Positions 47,501 through 61,699 of a DNA stretch of 64,000 bases are shown here, one piece after another; the first letter of the stretch is position 1; every line of letters begins with the position of its first letter. The notes under the pieces were generated by a model. It did not search any database, was not told the origin of the DNA, and was given only the letters and a program-made list of their open reading frames with translations. Source of the stretch: Certhia americana (taxonomy: Eukaryota; Chordata; Aves; Passeriformes; Certhiidae); assembly GCA_018697195.1 (NCBI GenBank), contig JAGMWU010000052.1:41160-105159 (forward strand), read 5' to 3'. The translations under genes and the position numbers were made by a program.

Positions 47501-50500
47501 CTGATTCCAGTGCTCCGGCCACTGGCTGCCCAGGCACAGCACCAGCACTGGGACTGGCTGAGCACAGCCTGTGCTGAGCCCCTGGCTTCCTCACCCAGCT
47601 CCAAGCTGAGTCTGGGCTCCCTTTTCTCCTGCTTCTCTCTTCTCCAGGCTCTCCCAAAGGCCAACAGAAGGATGCATGTCCTGGGTGCTCTCAGGTGCCA
47701 GCAGGATGCAGCATTTATCCCTGTCAGCAGTACCTGTGAGCTCTCCTTTGGTGTTTGGCGAGTGCTGCTGTCTCCAGGCTGCTCCCTGCAGCCACAGCTC
47801 GGCAGAGCCCCCACAGTGACAGTCCCAAGTTCAGGAGCTCCATCTCCAGAGTCAGACACTCTCCTCACAGCACGCTGCCTTGCCTTGCCTTGGGCTCCCC
47901 TTGTTTGTGGCCAAGCACCATCTCACAGGTGTGTCAGGATAGGAAATCTCCATTAAAAATAAAGCAAAATAAAAAGGTTCCATTGTAATCCTATTAATGC
48001 ATCTCCACACAGGTCGGTATCTCCTGAAGAACACTTCCCATTAAAGAAATCAATTTAGTATTCGGCTTTCTTCCTGTGGTGCATATTGAAGTGGGATTTG
48101 ACAATGATGGAAAACAGATTTGTGTTAAATACTGCCAATAATGTCTCATAGCTCAAGGTTACAGCTTCTGGTGAGCGACAGACGCTCGTAATCCAACGCA
48201 TGGAAAATACTGCACTCCACTATCAATTATCTGGAGTTATTAGGTTTTAAAATAAACTGCACATCCGGACTTCAGGCCACATGTTTATTTTACATTTCCT
48301 TTGCAAATGCTTCAGCCTGTTTGGGTTTTTCTGGTCTGTCTGAGGGCTCTAAGCACAGCTGGCTCTGGCCCCAGCTCCAGGCTCAGCCCAGCCTGGAGCC
48401 CCAAATCCCCACAGGGTGCAGTGCCGGCATCCTCCTTCCCCAGGACTTCAGACCTGGATGGAGCTCCAGGCTCCAGAGAGGCTTACAGCAGACAGGGAAT
48501 TGCTTGATCCTCTTCTTTTAACAAATTGTGGGTTTCAGATTCACCAGTTTAATGTGGAATTTTGAACAAACATTTTCCTTCCTCAGGTTCCTCAGGAGCC
48601 CACAGCAAAGCGGTTGCTTTGTGTCCTGAATCCCCACTTTGATGCTTGACAAAAGCTTTTTTTCTCTTTGATAAACAGAAAATGAAGCCAAACATTAATG
48701 GATCCTTTCTTTCCACTCAAGAGGGCTGGGGAGCCTTGCAGGGGGTCAGAAGACCTTTTGGAGCCTCTTTTTACTTTGAGGCTGCCGAAGTCTCAGCCAC
48801 GGAGGGGAACTGAGCTCCTGCAAGCTGCTCCATGGAGGAGATGGCTGGGCAGCAGCAGGAAGCCACACTGATCTCCAGGCTCAGGTGCCAGCATTGCCCA
48901 GCTGGCACACTGAGCTGCAAAAGGAGTTTGGCTTCAGCAGTGCCACAGGAAAACTGGGATAACTGGGAAATGCACATCGGGCTGGGTTTCAGCATACATC
49001 CTTGGGGATGCACAGCGTTTGGTGTCTGAGGAGGAGGAACTGCCACGTGCCAGGGAGCAAAACCAACATTCAGAGCTGGGGAAACAGAGAGAGAACTGAT
49101 GGACTCAAGGACAGGCAGGGAGTGCCAAACGCACACACACCTGGACAGAGGGGCCAAGGAACCCCCCAGGCACTCACTGCAGGGCATCTTCCCCCGGTTC
49201 TTACGCTAATTTGCAAGTCAGAAAAACCCCATACAGAAACCCTGTCCCGTTTTTGGATTGCATTGTGGAAAGCAGCATTCCCTGGGACAAGGAACCTGCA
49301 GAAGGAGACACAAGAGTGACCAGAGAGCTGGAGCCAGCCCAGAGGATCATCAGCAGTGACACAGTCAGACCACAGACACATCAGCTGGTTCTACAGAACC
49401 CAGGGCAACAAAGAATGCTCTTCATCCCTTCATTAAGCAATTAGATCTACAGACATCTCTCTTCTATTAAGTGTCCCCACATCAATGGCAATGACCTGAA
49501 AATATTCTAGTGGCATAAACAGACTTATTAATCAGGTGCTGTAAAGGCAAGAAATTAACATAAGGAAAACACAGCCTGAATATTGGAGAAAGTTTTCTGG
49601 AAGCAAACCATGTCAATCAGGGACTTGCCATCCTAGGGAAAGGGAGAAAACTCCAGGGCATGAGCTGGATCAGAGATCCCTGGCAAATGTCCCAGAGGGA
49701 ATGCACAAATACTGGCTAGCGAGATGAGCAGGAAAACCCAATATGTGACTTGCTCTTCCTGACATAAATCATTGAGTGATTTCTAATGATGCTTCACTGC
49801 TCTGGGTAAAGGTGCCTTCACTCACACAGTCTGCTGCCCTGCCACAGGCTGGGCTTTGCACCAGGACAGTAATTTCTTTGCAGCAGGTTATTCTCTTGCA
49901 GCAGAATAACTGTGGAGGCCGTGGTGCCTGTACCCCTGGGGAGCCAGAGTCCCCTGCTCCCAGGTGTGCCCTGCCATCATGGCCACAAGAAAAGCTCTCT
50001 CTAACTGTGACAAAGAAATTAATCCAAAGGATTGGGATGTATTCAGCTGCTGCCAGCTGCTCCCTCCAAGCTTCTGGAAGGCCATGCCCTTTATGCTGGA
50101 GGTTGCACTCAGTGAAAACACTGTCTGGATTCACAGGACATGCCAGGAACTTGGTGCAGTAACAAGTGTGACAAGTGCAGCTGGTGCAGCTGCACGGATG
50201 GCAAGGTTACCTGTGCCTGCCATCAAGGGGAGCAGCTGCTGGCAGGACGTGCCCCTGAACGCTGACAGATCATTTGCTCTGCTGCAAACAGATGTCTCCG
50301 TGCAGCAAAGCAGCCACCCGAATGCTAAAGCAGCTTGTTCTGGCTCTCCATAAAGATGTCATATTTGTTCCCAGAAGTTAATCTTTAAAGATTTTTTAGG
50401 GCGATCAATAACACAGTGGATGTGTGCAGAGCAGGCTGGGGCAGCAGCTGGGGACAGCACCAGTGCAACAAGCACCCATGCAGAGCCCCATGCCCATGTG

Positions 50501-53500
50501 GGGACTGTCCCCCACAGATTGGGGGCACCACGGTGCTGAAGGGCTCTGGGGGCTGAGCCCCATGGCTCTGAGCCCTGGGGCCATCAGAGGACCTGGGCAG
50601 AACCAAACCAAGCCAGCACTGCTGGGGGTTCCCAGGACACACCAATGCTGCCCCACCCTGCAGCTACAGGGCTCCTGCATGTCTCCTCTGAGCCACAGGC
50701 TCTGGCTGCATACAGATGGCTGCAGGGAGCAAGAGGAAGATTAGCTTCGAACTGGCAGGCAGAATTAGCAGGGAGAGGAGTGCTCAAAGCCAAGAAACTG
50801 GAGAACCATTTGCACTGGGCAAACAGCATGATGCTGGGCTGTGCTGCTGCTGGGGACAGTGAGTGCTGGATTGAATGAGCCTGTTTATGCAGAGCACAGG
50901 GTGCATCCCAGTCCCACAGTGGCTGCTGGAAAACTGTGTGTCTGTACACAGGCACAGGTAATGTCTTGTTATCCTCACAGAGCTCCCCCATGCTCTTCCC
51001 TGAGCTCCTGGTCCAGCGTTGTGCTGGCTCCCAGAGCCAAGCTGGGTATGAGCACCGGGGGCTGCTTCAGACATCACCTCTTGGAGCCCATGGCACTCCA
51101 AGAAAGGCAGGGTAAGAGCACTTCAGGAAAGCACCCCAGGTCCCAGCAAACCCCTTCCCCCATCTGAGAAAAAATTCCATATTCATGAGCCTTATCGCTC
51201 CCCTCAAGCTGCTGTGTGAATGCTGCAATTCATAAAGCAGCATCGCACAAAGACAGATTTTGAGGCCGTTGGGGAATCAGCAATAGTTCCTCAGACTCCC
51301 CTGCTCTGAGCCTGTCCTGCCGGGTCTGAGCTGTGTTCCAGCCCCGCTGGTGCCCAGGCAGGGACTCAGTCCCAGCAAGGCTGGCACAGGTCAGATGTGA
51401 TGGTGGCTCCCAGCACTGTCCCTCACACGGCAGCAGCAGGGTCAGCCCTGGCACTGCCCCTGCACTGGGCTGCTGCTCCCAGCTGCTGGTGGGTTCTGGT
51501 GAGGTGTTGGAGTCAGTGGGTGCTGCTGGCTGAGGTGGAGCTGGGCAAGCCTCAGGGCTGCCAGATCAATGTCATGGCCAGCTACAAGCTCCTGCCACCA
51601 GCCAGCCTGTGGCTGGCCCCTGGGCTGGGGTGGCCCTGCTCAGGATGGCCATGCAGCCTCTGCTGCCGCTGCTCTCAGCCCTGCCCACTGTTGTGTTTGG
51701 CATTTTATTAAGGAGAGCCATTATAATTTGAAAAAAACCTTCCAGACTTTGTCAGTGCTTATCCTTGTCTGACTCCACAAAACTCGTTGAGCTTTTATCT
51801 CCTGCAGACTAGATTACAATAATGCCTCGATGTTTGCCAGGAGGGCTGATCACCCTAGCCCTCAGCAGCCCAGAGCCTGCCCACAGTGCCCACCATCAGC
51901 CCCAGGCTGCTCCCGGTGGGTGGGTGTCCCTCTGGCAGGGCTGCCAAGCTGTGTGCTCAGCGTGGCTGAGTGCTCAGCCCAGTCTGTGCTGCAGGGCTCA
52001 GCAGCCAGCACTGCTGTCACCCCAACACAGGAGCCCCGGGTGTCCCACTGCTGCTTCCCAACAACCCCAGCAGGGTGACTTCAACACTGTCCTGGCCCTG
52101 CTCGCCTTTCCCTGCAGGCTGCCTTCACACCTGGCTGCATGGAACCACTCCCTGCACAGGGTAAAGCTGCCAGAAACCTCCTCCTCCTCCCAGGAAAGGT
52201 CCAAAGGGCCACTTGTATGTTTGGGCAGTGACCACAGGCTGGAGCAATGCTCCCAGACCATCCTGTGGGACTGAGCCATGGGGGGCAGCAGCAGGGAGAG
52301 GGGAGCAGGGGAGAGGGGCTGCCAACGAGACCCTGCACGGCTGCCACCATCTCCCATTCCCACCTCATGCCAGCTCCTGCTGCTCTCCCTGCACCATTCT
52401 GCTGCAGGCTAAATTAATTATTTCTAATAAACCCATGTTTAAATTACCAACCCAGCCAGGGGACAGCTAATTTGAGGGCTTCTCACTCCATTAGCCTTAC
52501 TGCAGTCAGCACTGGACCAGGCAAAGGCCTCACATGCACCCTCACCATCAGCTGGGATGGGACCCTGCAGACCCCCGTCCTCTACTGGGGGAGATCTCAG
52601 CTGTGTCCCTGCACCCCAGGACAGCCAAAGAGACTCTCCACATGCCTCAGCACTGGGAGAGAAGGAACACAGCCCTCCTCTGATTGTACCAGAGATGGAG
52701 AAGGTGTCACAGGCAACAGGGACATGGGAACAAGGCTTGCAGCTTGTTTTGGAGAAAGAGCAGTGATAATACACCCCAAGGACAGCAAGTGAATTTATAG
52801 CCAGGGCTGCTTCCTGAGCAGGTGTCTGCCACAGGCAGGTGCAGTCAGCAGGAGCTGCAGAGGTTAGCTGTGGGGAAGAGGCTGAAGGGGCCAGGTAGGA
52901 TTTACCCTGACCCCTGGGTGCTCCAGCTTTGTGTTCCTGAGCCCAGGCAGGTGGAGCACAAACCCCACAGGCAGTGGGTTCATTCCAGCACGCTGCATTC
53001 AGTGTCTGAGCACTGGGCTTGGCTGGCTCCCCCCACAACTTATCTCAACTCTTCCCAGATGGCTTTTATCTTTAAACTACTGTACAGCAATACAAAAAGA
53101 CAACAATAATTTAAGATCCTCTTTGACTGCAGGCTAATACCAATTCACTCTGCTTGCCGAGGGATGGCACTTTCCCTTTTTTATATAGCCGCTGTGATTT
53201 TTCTAGCGTATGCAGATAATCTCAAGCTCCTCATAAATGCAGCCATAAACTTTCCTCCCTCTGCCCCCTTGGAAGTGCATAAAACCAGTGGGATAACCAG
53301 CATTATCCTGGGAGGCCTCTGAGGAGGCAACAGCTCAAAGAGGGATCAGTAGCTGGGCAGATCTCACGGGGGGCTCCTGGAGCTGGCACCATCACTCGCC
53401 CCGTGCCAGCCTGGGCACATAGGAAGGGGAAAGCACAGAGCATGGGAGATGAGCCTCTGCACATTAAGAGTCTCCACACTCACACAAGCTGCCTGGGAAG

Positions 53501-53987
53501 GTGTCCCTGGGTGAGGGTGTGCTGGGGAATGGGACCTCTGGGCACAAAGGGCTGCCAGCCTGAATCAGCTCCTGGTCTCTCTCAGAGCCTGCCCAGCTGA
53601 CATCAACACCTCTCGGGGCCTGTCTGGAAGGAATTCCTGCTTACAGACAAGCCAGGAATGGTTCTCTTCCCCTGAAGAGCTTTTAAAATATAAAATGCTC
53701 TTCCTGTGTGGATGAAAGACCAACGTCTTATGATGTCTCTGTAAATTATTTGGTGTCTATGGAAATGTAGCCTTCCCAGAATTCAGCCCTATTAGTTTTG
53801 GGGTTTTTTACATGCTAGGCCTGAAGTAATTAAGCCTTCACATTCTGACTCATTTTCCAGCCTGTTCACCAGCACAGCTGAGAGAAGGTGTTCTGTCAAC
53901 AATGGAACTTTTCCCCCAAACACTTTAAAATCCGAAGGTTCATCAAAATCAACTTTAGTTTGCAAACTGTTTAGGTTTTGACTTAGC

Positions 53988-53990
<3 letters not shown>
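44561..53990. other. Intron 1 segment, middle-right
   Basis: Mostly GC-rich, gene-free DNA; AT-rich patches at 47930-48310, 48530-48720, 49430-49620 and 53090-53250. A CpG-containing stretch with an AGATAAG GATA-type word lies near 45415. No exon or repeat recognised. Confidence 0.5.
48030..48310. other. AT-rich intronic island, candidate conserved noncoding element
   Basis: Unique sequence with ctatcaattatctgg and tgccaataatgtctc words; complex and repeat-free. Confidence 0.3.

Positions 53991-54048
<58 letters not shown>
53991..54048. repeat. T47 tract followed by (GT)n
   Basis: Forty-seven consecutive T bases (53991-54037), then about five GT units. On the minus strand it looks like a poly-A tail, but no AATAAA lies just before it and no target-site duplication is visible. 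The assembled length of such a run is unreliable. Confidence 0.85.
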
Positions 54049-55164
54049 GCAAAAAGAACGGTTAAGAAATGCTCCCAGGCATCTCTGCTGCAGATTCTGG
54101 GAGAGCAAAGGGGGCTGGCACAGAGCTCTGATTCTCAGCCAATTTCTCCAGCACCAGATTATAAGCATCCTTCTTCCTCTTGCTGGAGTGCAGACAAAAA
54201 CTGCATGTTCTCATGAAAGCCTCCAGCCATAAAGACAACAAAATGGTGTGTTGTTGAACAGGGCATGGCTGTAGCTCTGTGTCCCTGGGGTTTTGCATGG
54301 GCAGCCCTTGCTTGTCCCCAGGGCACTCAGGTACCCCTGGAGTGGGGAACGTCCCCAGCTGAGCAGTGGGGAGATGTCACCATGGACATCAGGGGGCATC
54401 ACCCCCAGACAGGAGTAAACCTTTCCAAGGATTACTTGCAAAGGGGCAAATTACTGGAAGCCCCTTTCCTGGCAGCAGCAACCTCCTGCCTCTCTGCTGG
54501 CTGCTCTTTCTCAGCTCCTCACAAGAGTGAGAATGAGAATGAGCACTTACATTTCCTCTTGGTCTCTGACAGTGAAACCACCTGGAGGAACATCTCACAC
54601 TGCTGGAAAGGTGCTGGCACACTGGCTCCAAGGTGCCCTGTCAGGTCTGACAAGGAGATTTCAGGCTTTGTAGGTTCTCTTGCTAAGGCCACAGCTGCCT
54701 CATCCCTGCCCTGGGGCTGCCTGGGGCTTCGTGTGCAGCTCCATCAACAAACCTTCCCCAGTCTGCTCCCCACCAAGAAACAGCATCGAGTTTTTCCAGG
54801 AGTCAATCTCATTCCAGGTGCCTCCATCCTGCAGATGACAAATCACTGCCTGAACGGACAGGCTGCACAGCATGTCTCTGGTTGAGTTGAGATTTCACCC
54901 AGAACCACATCCCCAAGAGTTATTACCAGTTCCATTAGATTAATGATTGCAGAACCACCAGCAGCATCACAGATGAGGAGTTAACGTTTGCATTCCCATA
55001 CAGTAACACCAGTTGCATGGTTTTGCTTAAATCAGGACAAGAGACCAACTGGAGACTGACACAGTGAGGTGTGATTTCTGGCTGGCTCCAGCAGCAAGAA
55101 GACAGATTTATGGTGCTCAAAAAGCACTGGCTGGACTGGGAGACAGAAATCTTGGTCTGTGCAT

Positions 55165-55212
55165 AATGACACACAGGACTTTAACCCCAATGACACACAG
55201 GACTTTAACCCC
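55165..55212. repeat. 24-bp perfect tandem duplication
   Basis: Two identical 24-base copies (55165-55188, 55189-55212), starting aatgacacacagg. Confidence 0.85.
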
Positions 55213-55808
55213 CTGCACGCTGTAAACTTCCTCTCACATTAGGCTGGTGGTAAAATCCCCACTAATAGAGTGGGGTAAGGAAAAGAAACTAGAAAACATC
55301 CATTCACTGCCTAAACTGTCATCTGTGCTGCTAACAGTCATGGGCAAAGCACATGGTGGGCCTGCTGAGATAAAAGGAAGCTAAGAGATTGTTTGTACCA
55401 TTAATACATCTCGTGATAAATGATGTGTGAAGTTTTATTGCAAAGTCTTGAGGAGGCTGTAAGCCTGCAAAACCAGCTGAGGGAATGCCAGCTTGGGAGA
55501 AGAACTGAGAGGCAAATCTGGGGAGGCTGGGGAAAGGTCAAGAGCAGCCTGAGCCATCTCTTCCAGCTCCATGTGATATCCCAAAGGCAGATGCAGGGCA
55601 CTGAGATTCCAGACCTGATGGAGGCTGGATGAGGGAGACTGGGGCATCACATCCACAATTCCAGAGAAGCTGGAATTGAAGATGCCTGTGACAGCTGAAA
55701 CACTGAGGTAGCCGTGTCCAATCCTGGTGGTTAAATATGCTCCTAGGGGGATTTCTTGCTTTACCTCTTTTAATATTTTTTTCTATGCTGTGACCCAGTG
55801 CTATGTGC

Positions 55809-55814
55809 AATAAA
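55809..55814 (+). promoter_or_regulatory. Isolated plus-strand poly(A) signal candidate
   Basis: AATAAA followed within about 25 bases by a TG/T-rich stretch (tgatgctttgttct), the usual pairing for a poly(A) site. It is antisense to HS3ST4 and no exon can be linked to it. Confidence 0.25.
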
Positions 55815-57346
55815 ACAGTTTTTCAACCTGAAAATGATGCTTTGTTCTCAGCCCGAGGCTGCTGAGGACTGTGCCCTGGTGGAGCTGGAGTGAGCTGGGC
55901 TCTGTGCCCCTGGCCACAGTCCATGTTTGAGCCTCTCAGCACCACTCATGGAACAAATCCCCGGATCCCTGGGAAGCTGTCACCCACCCACATCTGTTCT
56001 CCCTGCTCCATCCAGCAGTACCAAACCCTGCTATGTGGATCCTGATGCCAGGGGCAGATCTGGAACTGGGGGCACCCCGAGCCCCTGTTCACTACCAGCA
56101 CTTTGAGATTCCGGAAGCAGAGGATTTATGCCACGACTATCTCAGAAATGCCACACAAATGTAAAAATTGAGCAAATGATAGGATGTAGATAAATTTTCA
56201 GGAGCAGAGAGACTGATTAACAAAAAAAGAGGCATCAAACTATGCAGTTTATGCTCAGGAAAGATATATCTTGACAAGAACTAATATTTTATGTGGAGCA
56301 AATAGTAGAGTAAGAGATTTGCACATTTAAAAATGTGATATTAGGAAGAAAGTGCTGATTTCCTGTACTTCTCATCCGAGTCCCTGATGTACACAATCTC
56401 CTCACCCTGCCCTCAGTGCTGCCTCATATTCCAACACCCTCCTCTTCCCTGACCTTCTGCTTCCCCCAAAGGAGCTGCCACCTTGGTATGGGCCCAGGGC
56501 TCCAGCTCTTCAATGTGGAGAGGCAGCACCTTCCCCAAAGTTTGATGGGCAGCACCGTGGGTGGGTTTTGGATGCAGAGGAGCAGAAGAGCCCACCCCAC
56601 ACCCCAATCCCCACATCAGACAGGGGCTGCCCCAAACCCCACTCCCTGTGCCAGGGGCTGTTCTCTGGGCACAGGAGAACCTCAGATTTACCCTTCTATG
56701 GTTACTGTTCATGGAGGGAGTTGGAGACTGCCCCAGGGGAAGATGGCATGCTGAGGGAGAGTGAAAACTGGCCACAATGGTGGGATCAGCCACAGAGGGA
56801 TGGGGAGTTGGGACCCCCAAGTCATCCCAGACTCTGCCACAAAGCCACCAGGATGTCTTTTAGTCAGGGTGCCTTAGCAGCTCCCCGTGCTGCCTGTGCC
56901 AGACCATCTGTCAGTACTCCCCATCTCTCCCTGCCACAGCCAGAGATTTGCACAATCGAGCCCATTTAACTGATGCTGGAATCTTCCTACCTGGTGTGAG
57001 GCTCTAAGCCTTATCTGCATTTAGGAATTGTGCTAAGCCAGCAGATCTCCTGCGTATTTGCTCTTTGAAAGCCTGCTCTGAGGAGCTCTGGCAGGAGGGC
57101 CACATAAAGGGAAAGCCCCACAGCTCCAGCCCACAGATAAAGCCCTGCACCATACAAGACATTTTGATATTTTATGCCAGCATTTGGCACTGCTCCAGAA
57201 GAGCTCTGAGTTATCTTAAGCTTCATAAATGCAGAGCTAAAGCATTAGCAAGGGAATTGTTCCTAAGTCAAGGGTTAGAGGAGCACAGCAAAATGGGTTC
57301 TTAGGGAGTGCTCTCCCCCTGGCTTTGGGGGATAATTCTGTATTTA

Positions 57347-57367
57347 CCCCCCACCCCCTCCCCACCC
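57347..57367 (-). other. G-quadruplex motif with single-base loops
   Basis: On the plus strand, C-runs of 6, 5, 4 and 3 are separated by single A, T and A bases. On the minus strand this gives four G-runs with three one-base loops, the most stable quadruplex class. The G-rich strand is the HS3ST4 sense strand, so the motif would be present in intron 1 pre-mRNA. Confidence 0.6.
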
Positions 57368-58704
57368 TGGGCAGACTGTGATGCTTCCCAATGCTAAGCT
57401 GGAGGGCTTTACTAAAACACTCCAGCAAAACCATTCCTCCTGGCTCCTAAGAACATAAAAGCATCAAAAAGTAAAAATGTATTCTAAATGATGGTGATTA
57501 ATTAGGATGATGGATGAGGACAATAATCTGGTTCCATTGCCTCCTTTGCACAGATGCAGGAGCTGGTCTGAGTGGAGGAACCTGGGGATGTCAGAACACA
57601 AAGGTGACACAGAGAACAGCAGGACACGACCGTGGCCACTGAAAACGTGCCAGGGGCTCTCTGCCCACACCAGCATGGGCAAGGCAATCACAACTCCACC
57701 CGTGCCCACCCTGGGCTGCCCATTTTGCAGGAGCGGATGGTAGGAGCTGAGGAGCTAAAATAGATGGTCTTGAAATAATCTTGAAGGAGAGAATCAAGGC
57801 AGCTGCTCAAAGGCTTGTGCCAGCCTGGAGCTGAATCTCGCTCCAGGAAAGGTGCTGCAGCAAAGGGGACCCTGCGTCTGATCAGGGAGCTCAGTCAAGA
57901 GCTGGAGCATTGAAACAGCGACAGCAAAGGACTGGGAAACAGAAAACAGGAAGGAGCAAATGGCTTCTAAACAGTGGAACTGTTCCGCTATGGAGGAGGA
58001 TGGGGCCTGGAGAGGGAGGATTAGCCAGCTATAAATACAAGCAGTGCTGAGTTAAAAGGCTAATTAGAATAGCAAAAAGAAATACAGCAGTACATTTCAG
58101 AGATGATTCTGACTAACAAAGAGTTTTTCAAATCTGTTTGCAGAAGTGAATATGAAAGAGAAAATTGGATTCCTATGAAATGATTTCAAAAATTGGAGGA
58201 GGAAAAAGGTAATGGCAGATCTCTTCAACAGCCAGTCAGGCTCCTGACATCTTCATCTGCTGCAAAGGCAAAGAGAAAGGCGACAGGTCTCCGTTTTCAT
58301 GTCTCAGGAGGAAAAAAGAGCTGGTGACAAAGAAGGGTTTGTGCAGAGATGGGGCACAAAGGTTGACACCAGACATTCTATTCTCCCTGAGGCAGCCTGG
58401 AAAGAGCTGACCAGTCTGAACTCAGAGCTCTCCCCTCCCCGAGGGCTGGGAGCTGTGTGTCCCTGTGACAAAACACACGGAGGGGACATTGCCACCCAGC
58501 ACAGCCCTTCCTGCCCATGGCCAGGGGGGGTGATGGGGCCCGAGGGCAGCCTGGCTGCAGATCATGGGGTGGTGGAGCCAGCCTCTGGCAGCCAACCACT
58601 GAGCCCGTGGTGATTAATCACCCACAGCCTCAGCATATGCCAGAAATGGCTTTAGCTTCCCCCAAAAGCTGGAACAGATGGTCCTCAAGTTCTTAACCCG
58701 ATAA

Positions 58705-58760
58705 ATGTATACAGACACACAGAGACACATGTAGATACATATAGATATATATAAATACAC
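58705..58760. repeat. AT/CA-rich simple sequence
   Basis: Irregular run of atgtatacagacacacag-like words followed by atagatatatataaat. Low complexity. Confidence 0.6.
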
Positions 58761-61699
58761 CCGCTGCTTTGACACCTCTACCCCACCTCAGCCTGCAGAG
58801 CGAGGCTGGGCTGAGCTGTGCCTTCCCCAGCCGTGCTCACCCTGTTCCCCTCCCGTCACAGATGGGTTTAATGCTCCACTTTCCCCAAGTCTCTGGGACA
58901 CAGCAACATTCCAACACTAGAGGAGCTGGGACCTAGCCCGAGAGAGAGCTCGTCCCACATCTGCTGGCCTGAAGCAGCATGAAGACAGGAGACTGTCACC
59001 TGAGCAAAGGCTAGTTTGGATTCACATCCTTCACCTGGGCTCCCAGTACTTTGGGCTGTAGTGTGGGGGTGTCATCAGAGACCTTTGTGGCTGGAGGAGA
59101 GGGACTGACATCACCAGAGCTCAGGGCGAGGTAAACAGCTGTGGATAAATGGGATGACTTTGACTCTTCATCTGTTCATGACAGCACTGGTGGCTGCTGT
59201 GACCAGAGCCACAGGTCACAATGACATCAGGCCATTAACAGGACAAAGAGTGACAACTGGGATGATTCAAGAAGCAGGGATGGGGCAAGGGGGGAAGAGG
59301 TGCTCAGGACGAGCAGACAAAGAGTGCTGCTGTCTCCTCCGTGGCAGACAGCACGAGCTGGCTCTCTGTGAACCTGTCTGTGGCACCGGGCAAACAGGGA
59401 CAGCACAGTGGCTGTGGAAAGGGCTGGCTGGCTGATAACTCTCTGAAATTAAACTAATTGCATTACCTAGTAAATTCTAACAGCAGCTACAATACCTTCG
59501 CTCTTCTCCAAAGATGCTGAGTGGCTTTATGAGCATTAATTAACTCCAACTCACACAACAAGCCTGTGAGGCAGGTACAATTAGATCTGTGGAGAGAGAA
59601 GTCCATATCCCCAGGTCCCCCAGCCTGGCAGTGTGCAGGGGGGGTCCCTACAGGACCGTCTCCCTCCCCAGGGTGTGATTACAGCCCAGGAGATCCCACT
59701 CCCAGGACTCCACTCTAATTAACCATCCCATCTCCCAGTACACTCACATGCATATTTATCATGACTTCCCAGAACAGTCAAAAGGCAAAGCCATGAGAAG
59801 TTTTGCTAATAAACAGCCAGCAGCAGCAGCCCTTCATCCTGGCCAGACCCAGAAGAGTCCTTCTGTCCTCATCCCACAGCCCTCCCTGTCTCTGCTCCCA
59901 CCCCACACATCCACCCCATGGGGCTCTGTGGCTCCATGTCAGTCTGCTCCCACTCCTGGGTGTGCTGGGCATGAGACAGCCCTGGAGGCAAGGGACAGGT
60001 CATGTGGCTTCCAGACACCCTGTGGGCTCAGCTCTGTGTCCCTGTCCTCTCCCCTCTGAGATCTATGAGCCCCCGTTCAGCACAGTGCCTGCACTCCAGC
60101 GAGTGCTCCCTGGGGTGTGGAGCGAGAGGTGGAGAAACAGAAAAATCCACAGACAAACACCTAAATAAAGTATTTTAAAGTGAATTTCCCATGAAGTGTC
60201 AGCAGCTCTTTAATATTGTGCTGCTTTTCCTAGGCGATCATGTTGTCACTCCAGCTGGTGGGAGAGTGATTGCCAGCTGCCTGTGGGGAAAGGATGACAG
60301 GAATGTCTCCTCTTGCCTGGCAGACCTGCACTGGCTCATCCTCCCGCACCACTCTTGACTCCACAAACAAATGGCTTCTTGCAGCAGGAGCAGAGAGCCA
60401 GCAAAGGCTCAGCAGATGTGCCACCGTAGATCCCTGCCCCATGGAGAGACAGGTACGAGGTACACAGCTCAGGAATGAGGAGCTTTGCTGCTCTCCCAGG
60501 TGTGGGACAGAATGGAGCCTTTTGCATCCACTCAGCCCTGACCCACTGGCCAGCTGGGCCACTGCCCTAGCCCTGGAGATCTTGCTGTCCCCTCAGCAGC
60601 CAGGGGGATGCAAAGCCATACAGCTTTATCCTTTGCCACTGGGTGCCTGGCTGATCCTCAGACTGAGGGCATTTGAGATTGGGGAAATACTGTAGGAATT
60701 AGGGAGAAATACTGTCCTGTGTCCCTGGCCCATGGTCCCTGTGAGCTGGCATGACCCTGGGCTAGGTGCCCTGCCCTCTACACTGTTACAGTCACTGCCA
60801 CCACCCCAGAGGCAGAGGCAGTGGTATGGAGTGGGGACAGCTGCTCGGAATGTCCCTGTAACAGCAGGTGTCACCTCCACTGGACACGAGAGCTCTGTGC
60901 CCTGTGGCAATGCCAATGCAGCTGAGCTGAACAAACTCACCAGGTCAAAGCTGGCCAGCTGCAACTTGCAACTTCTGTGCAAGGGGAAGACATAGCTATT
61001 TCCCCTAGTTACAACGTAAATGCCAAATAACTGCCTGTCCGCTAGGGCAATTGCAACATCACTGGGTGATTAATGCCTGCTCTGCACCCCGAGAACCTGC
61101 AGCACATCTGCAAACCACAACAACCCACAACCCGAGTGCCCCAGCTCAGGCACAATCCTGTCCTGTGCTGTGCTGGGCCAGAGCAGGGCTGCAGTGGGCA
61201 CAGGCTGACAGAGCCTCTCTGCACCTTGCCAGGAGCCGTGGCTATGCCCAGCTCACAGCCCAGCCCCAGAGGCAGCTCTGTGTCCCCAGGGCTCGGATCT
61301 GCCCCATGCCAGGGCTCCCTGAGGCTGCTCTTGTCCCAGCCAGGTGATCCATGGCAGCTCTGGTCAGTGCCAGGCTGGACTGCACGTGGCTCTCCAGCTG
61401 ATCTCGGGTCCCAGGGGCAGCACTGTGCTCCTCCCAGGGCTCCTGCACTCACCAAGGACACCTGTGCCCACCCAGACAGCCTGGGAACAGGGGCCTGGCC
61501 CCATCCCACCCACCAGGCAGACACTCCTGAGGGGCAGCCACTGGGGAGAGGGAGAGTCTTTTAGGTTTAGCTTTATGTGTACAGGAGGGTCTCAAACCAT
61601 GACACTTGCTAACTACACTTTGGAAAACAATAAAAGGAAATTCTAGAGAAAAGCTCAGCATTTAGTCTCACCCCCATCCCCATTTTTTTTCCTGATTCA

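Noticed and set aside
54062..54298. Minus-strand open frame ending near the T47 tract as a retrocopy
   Set aside because: No AATAAA before the tail, no target-site duplication, and no recognisable protein.
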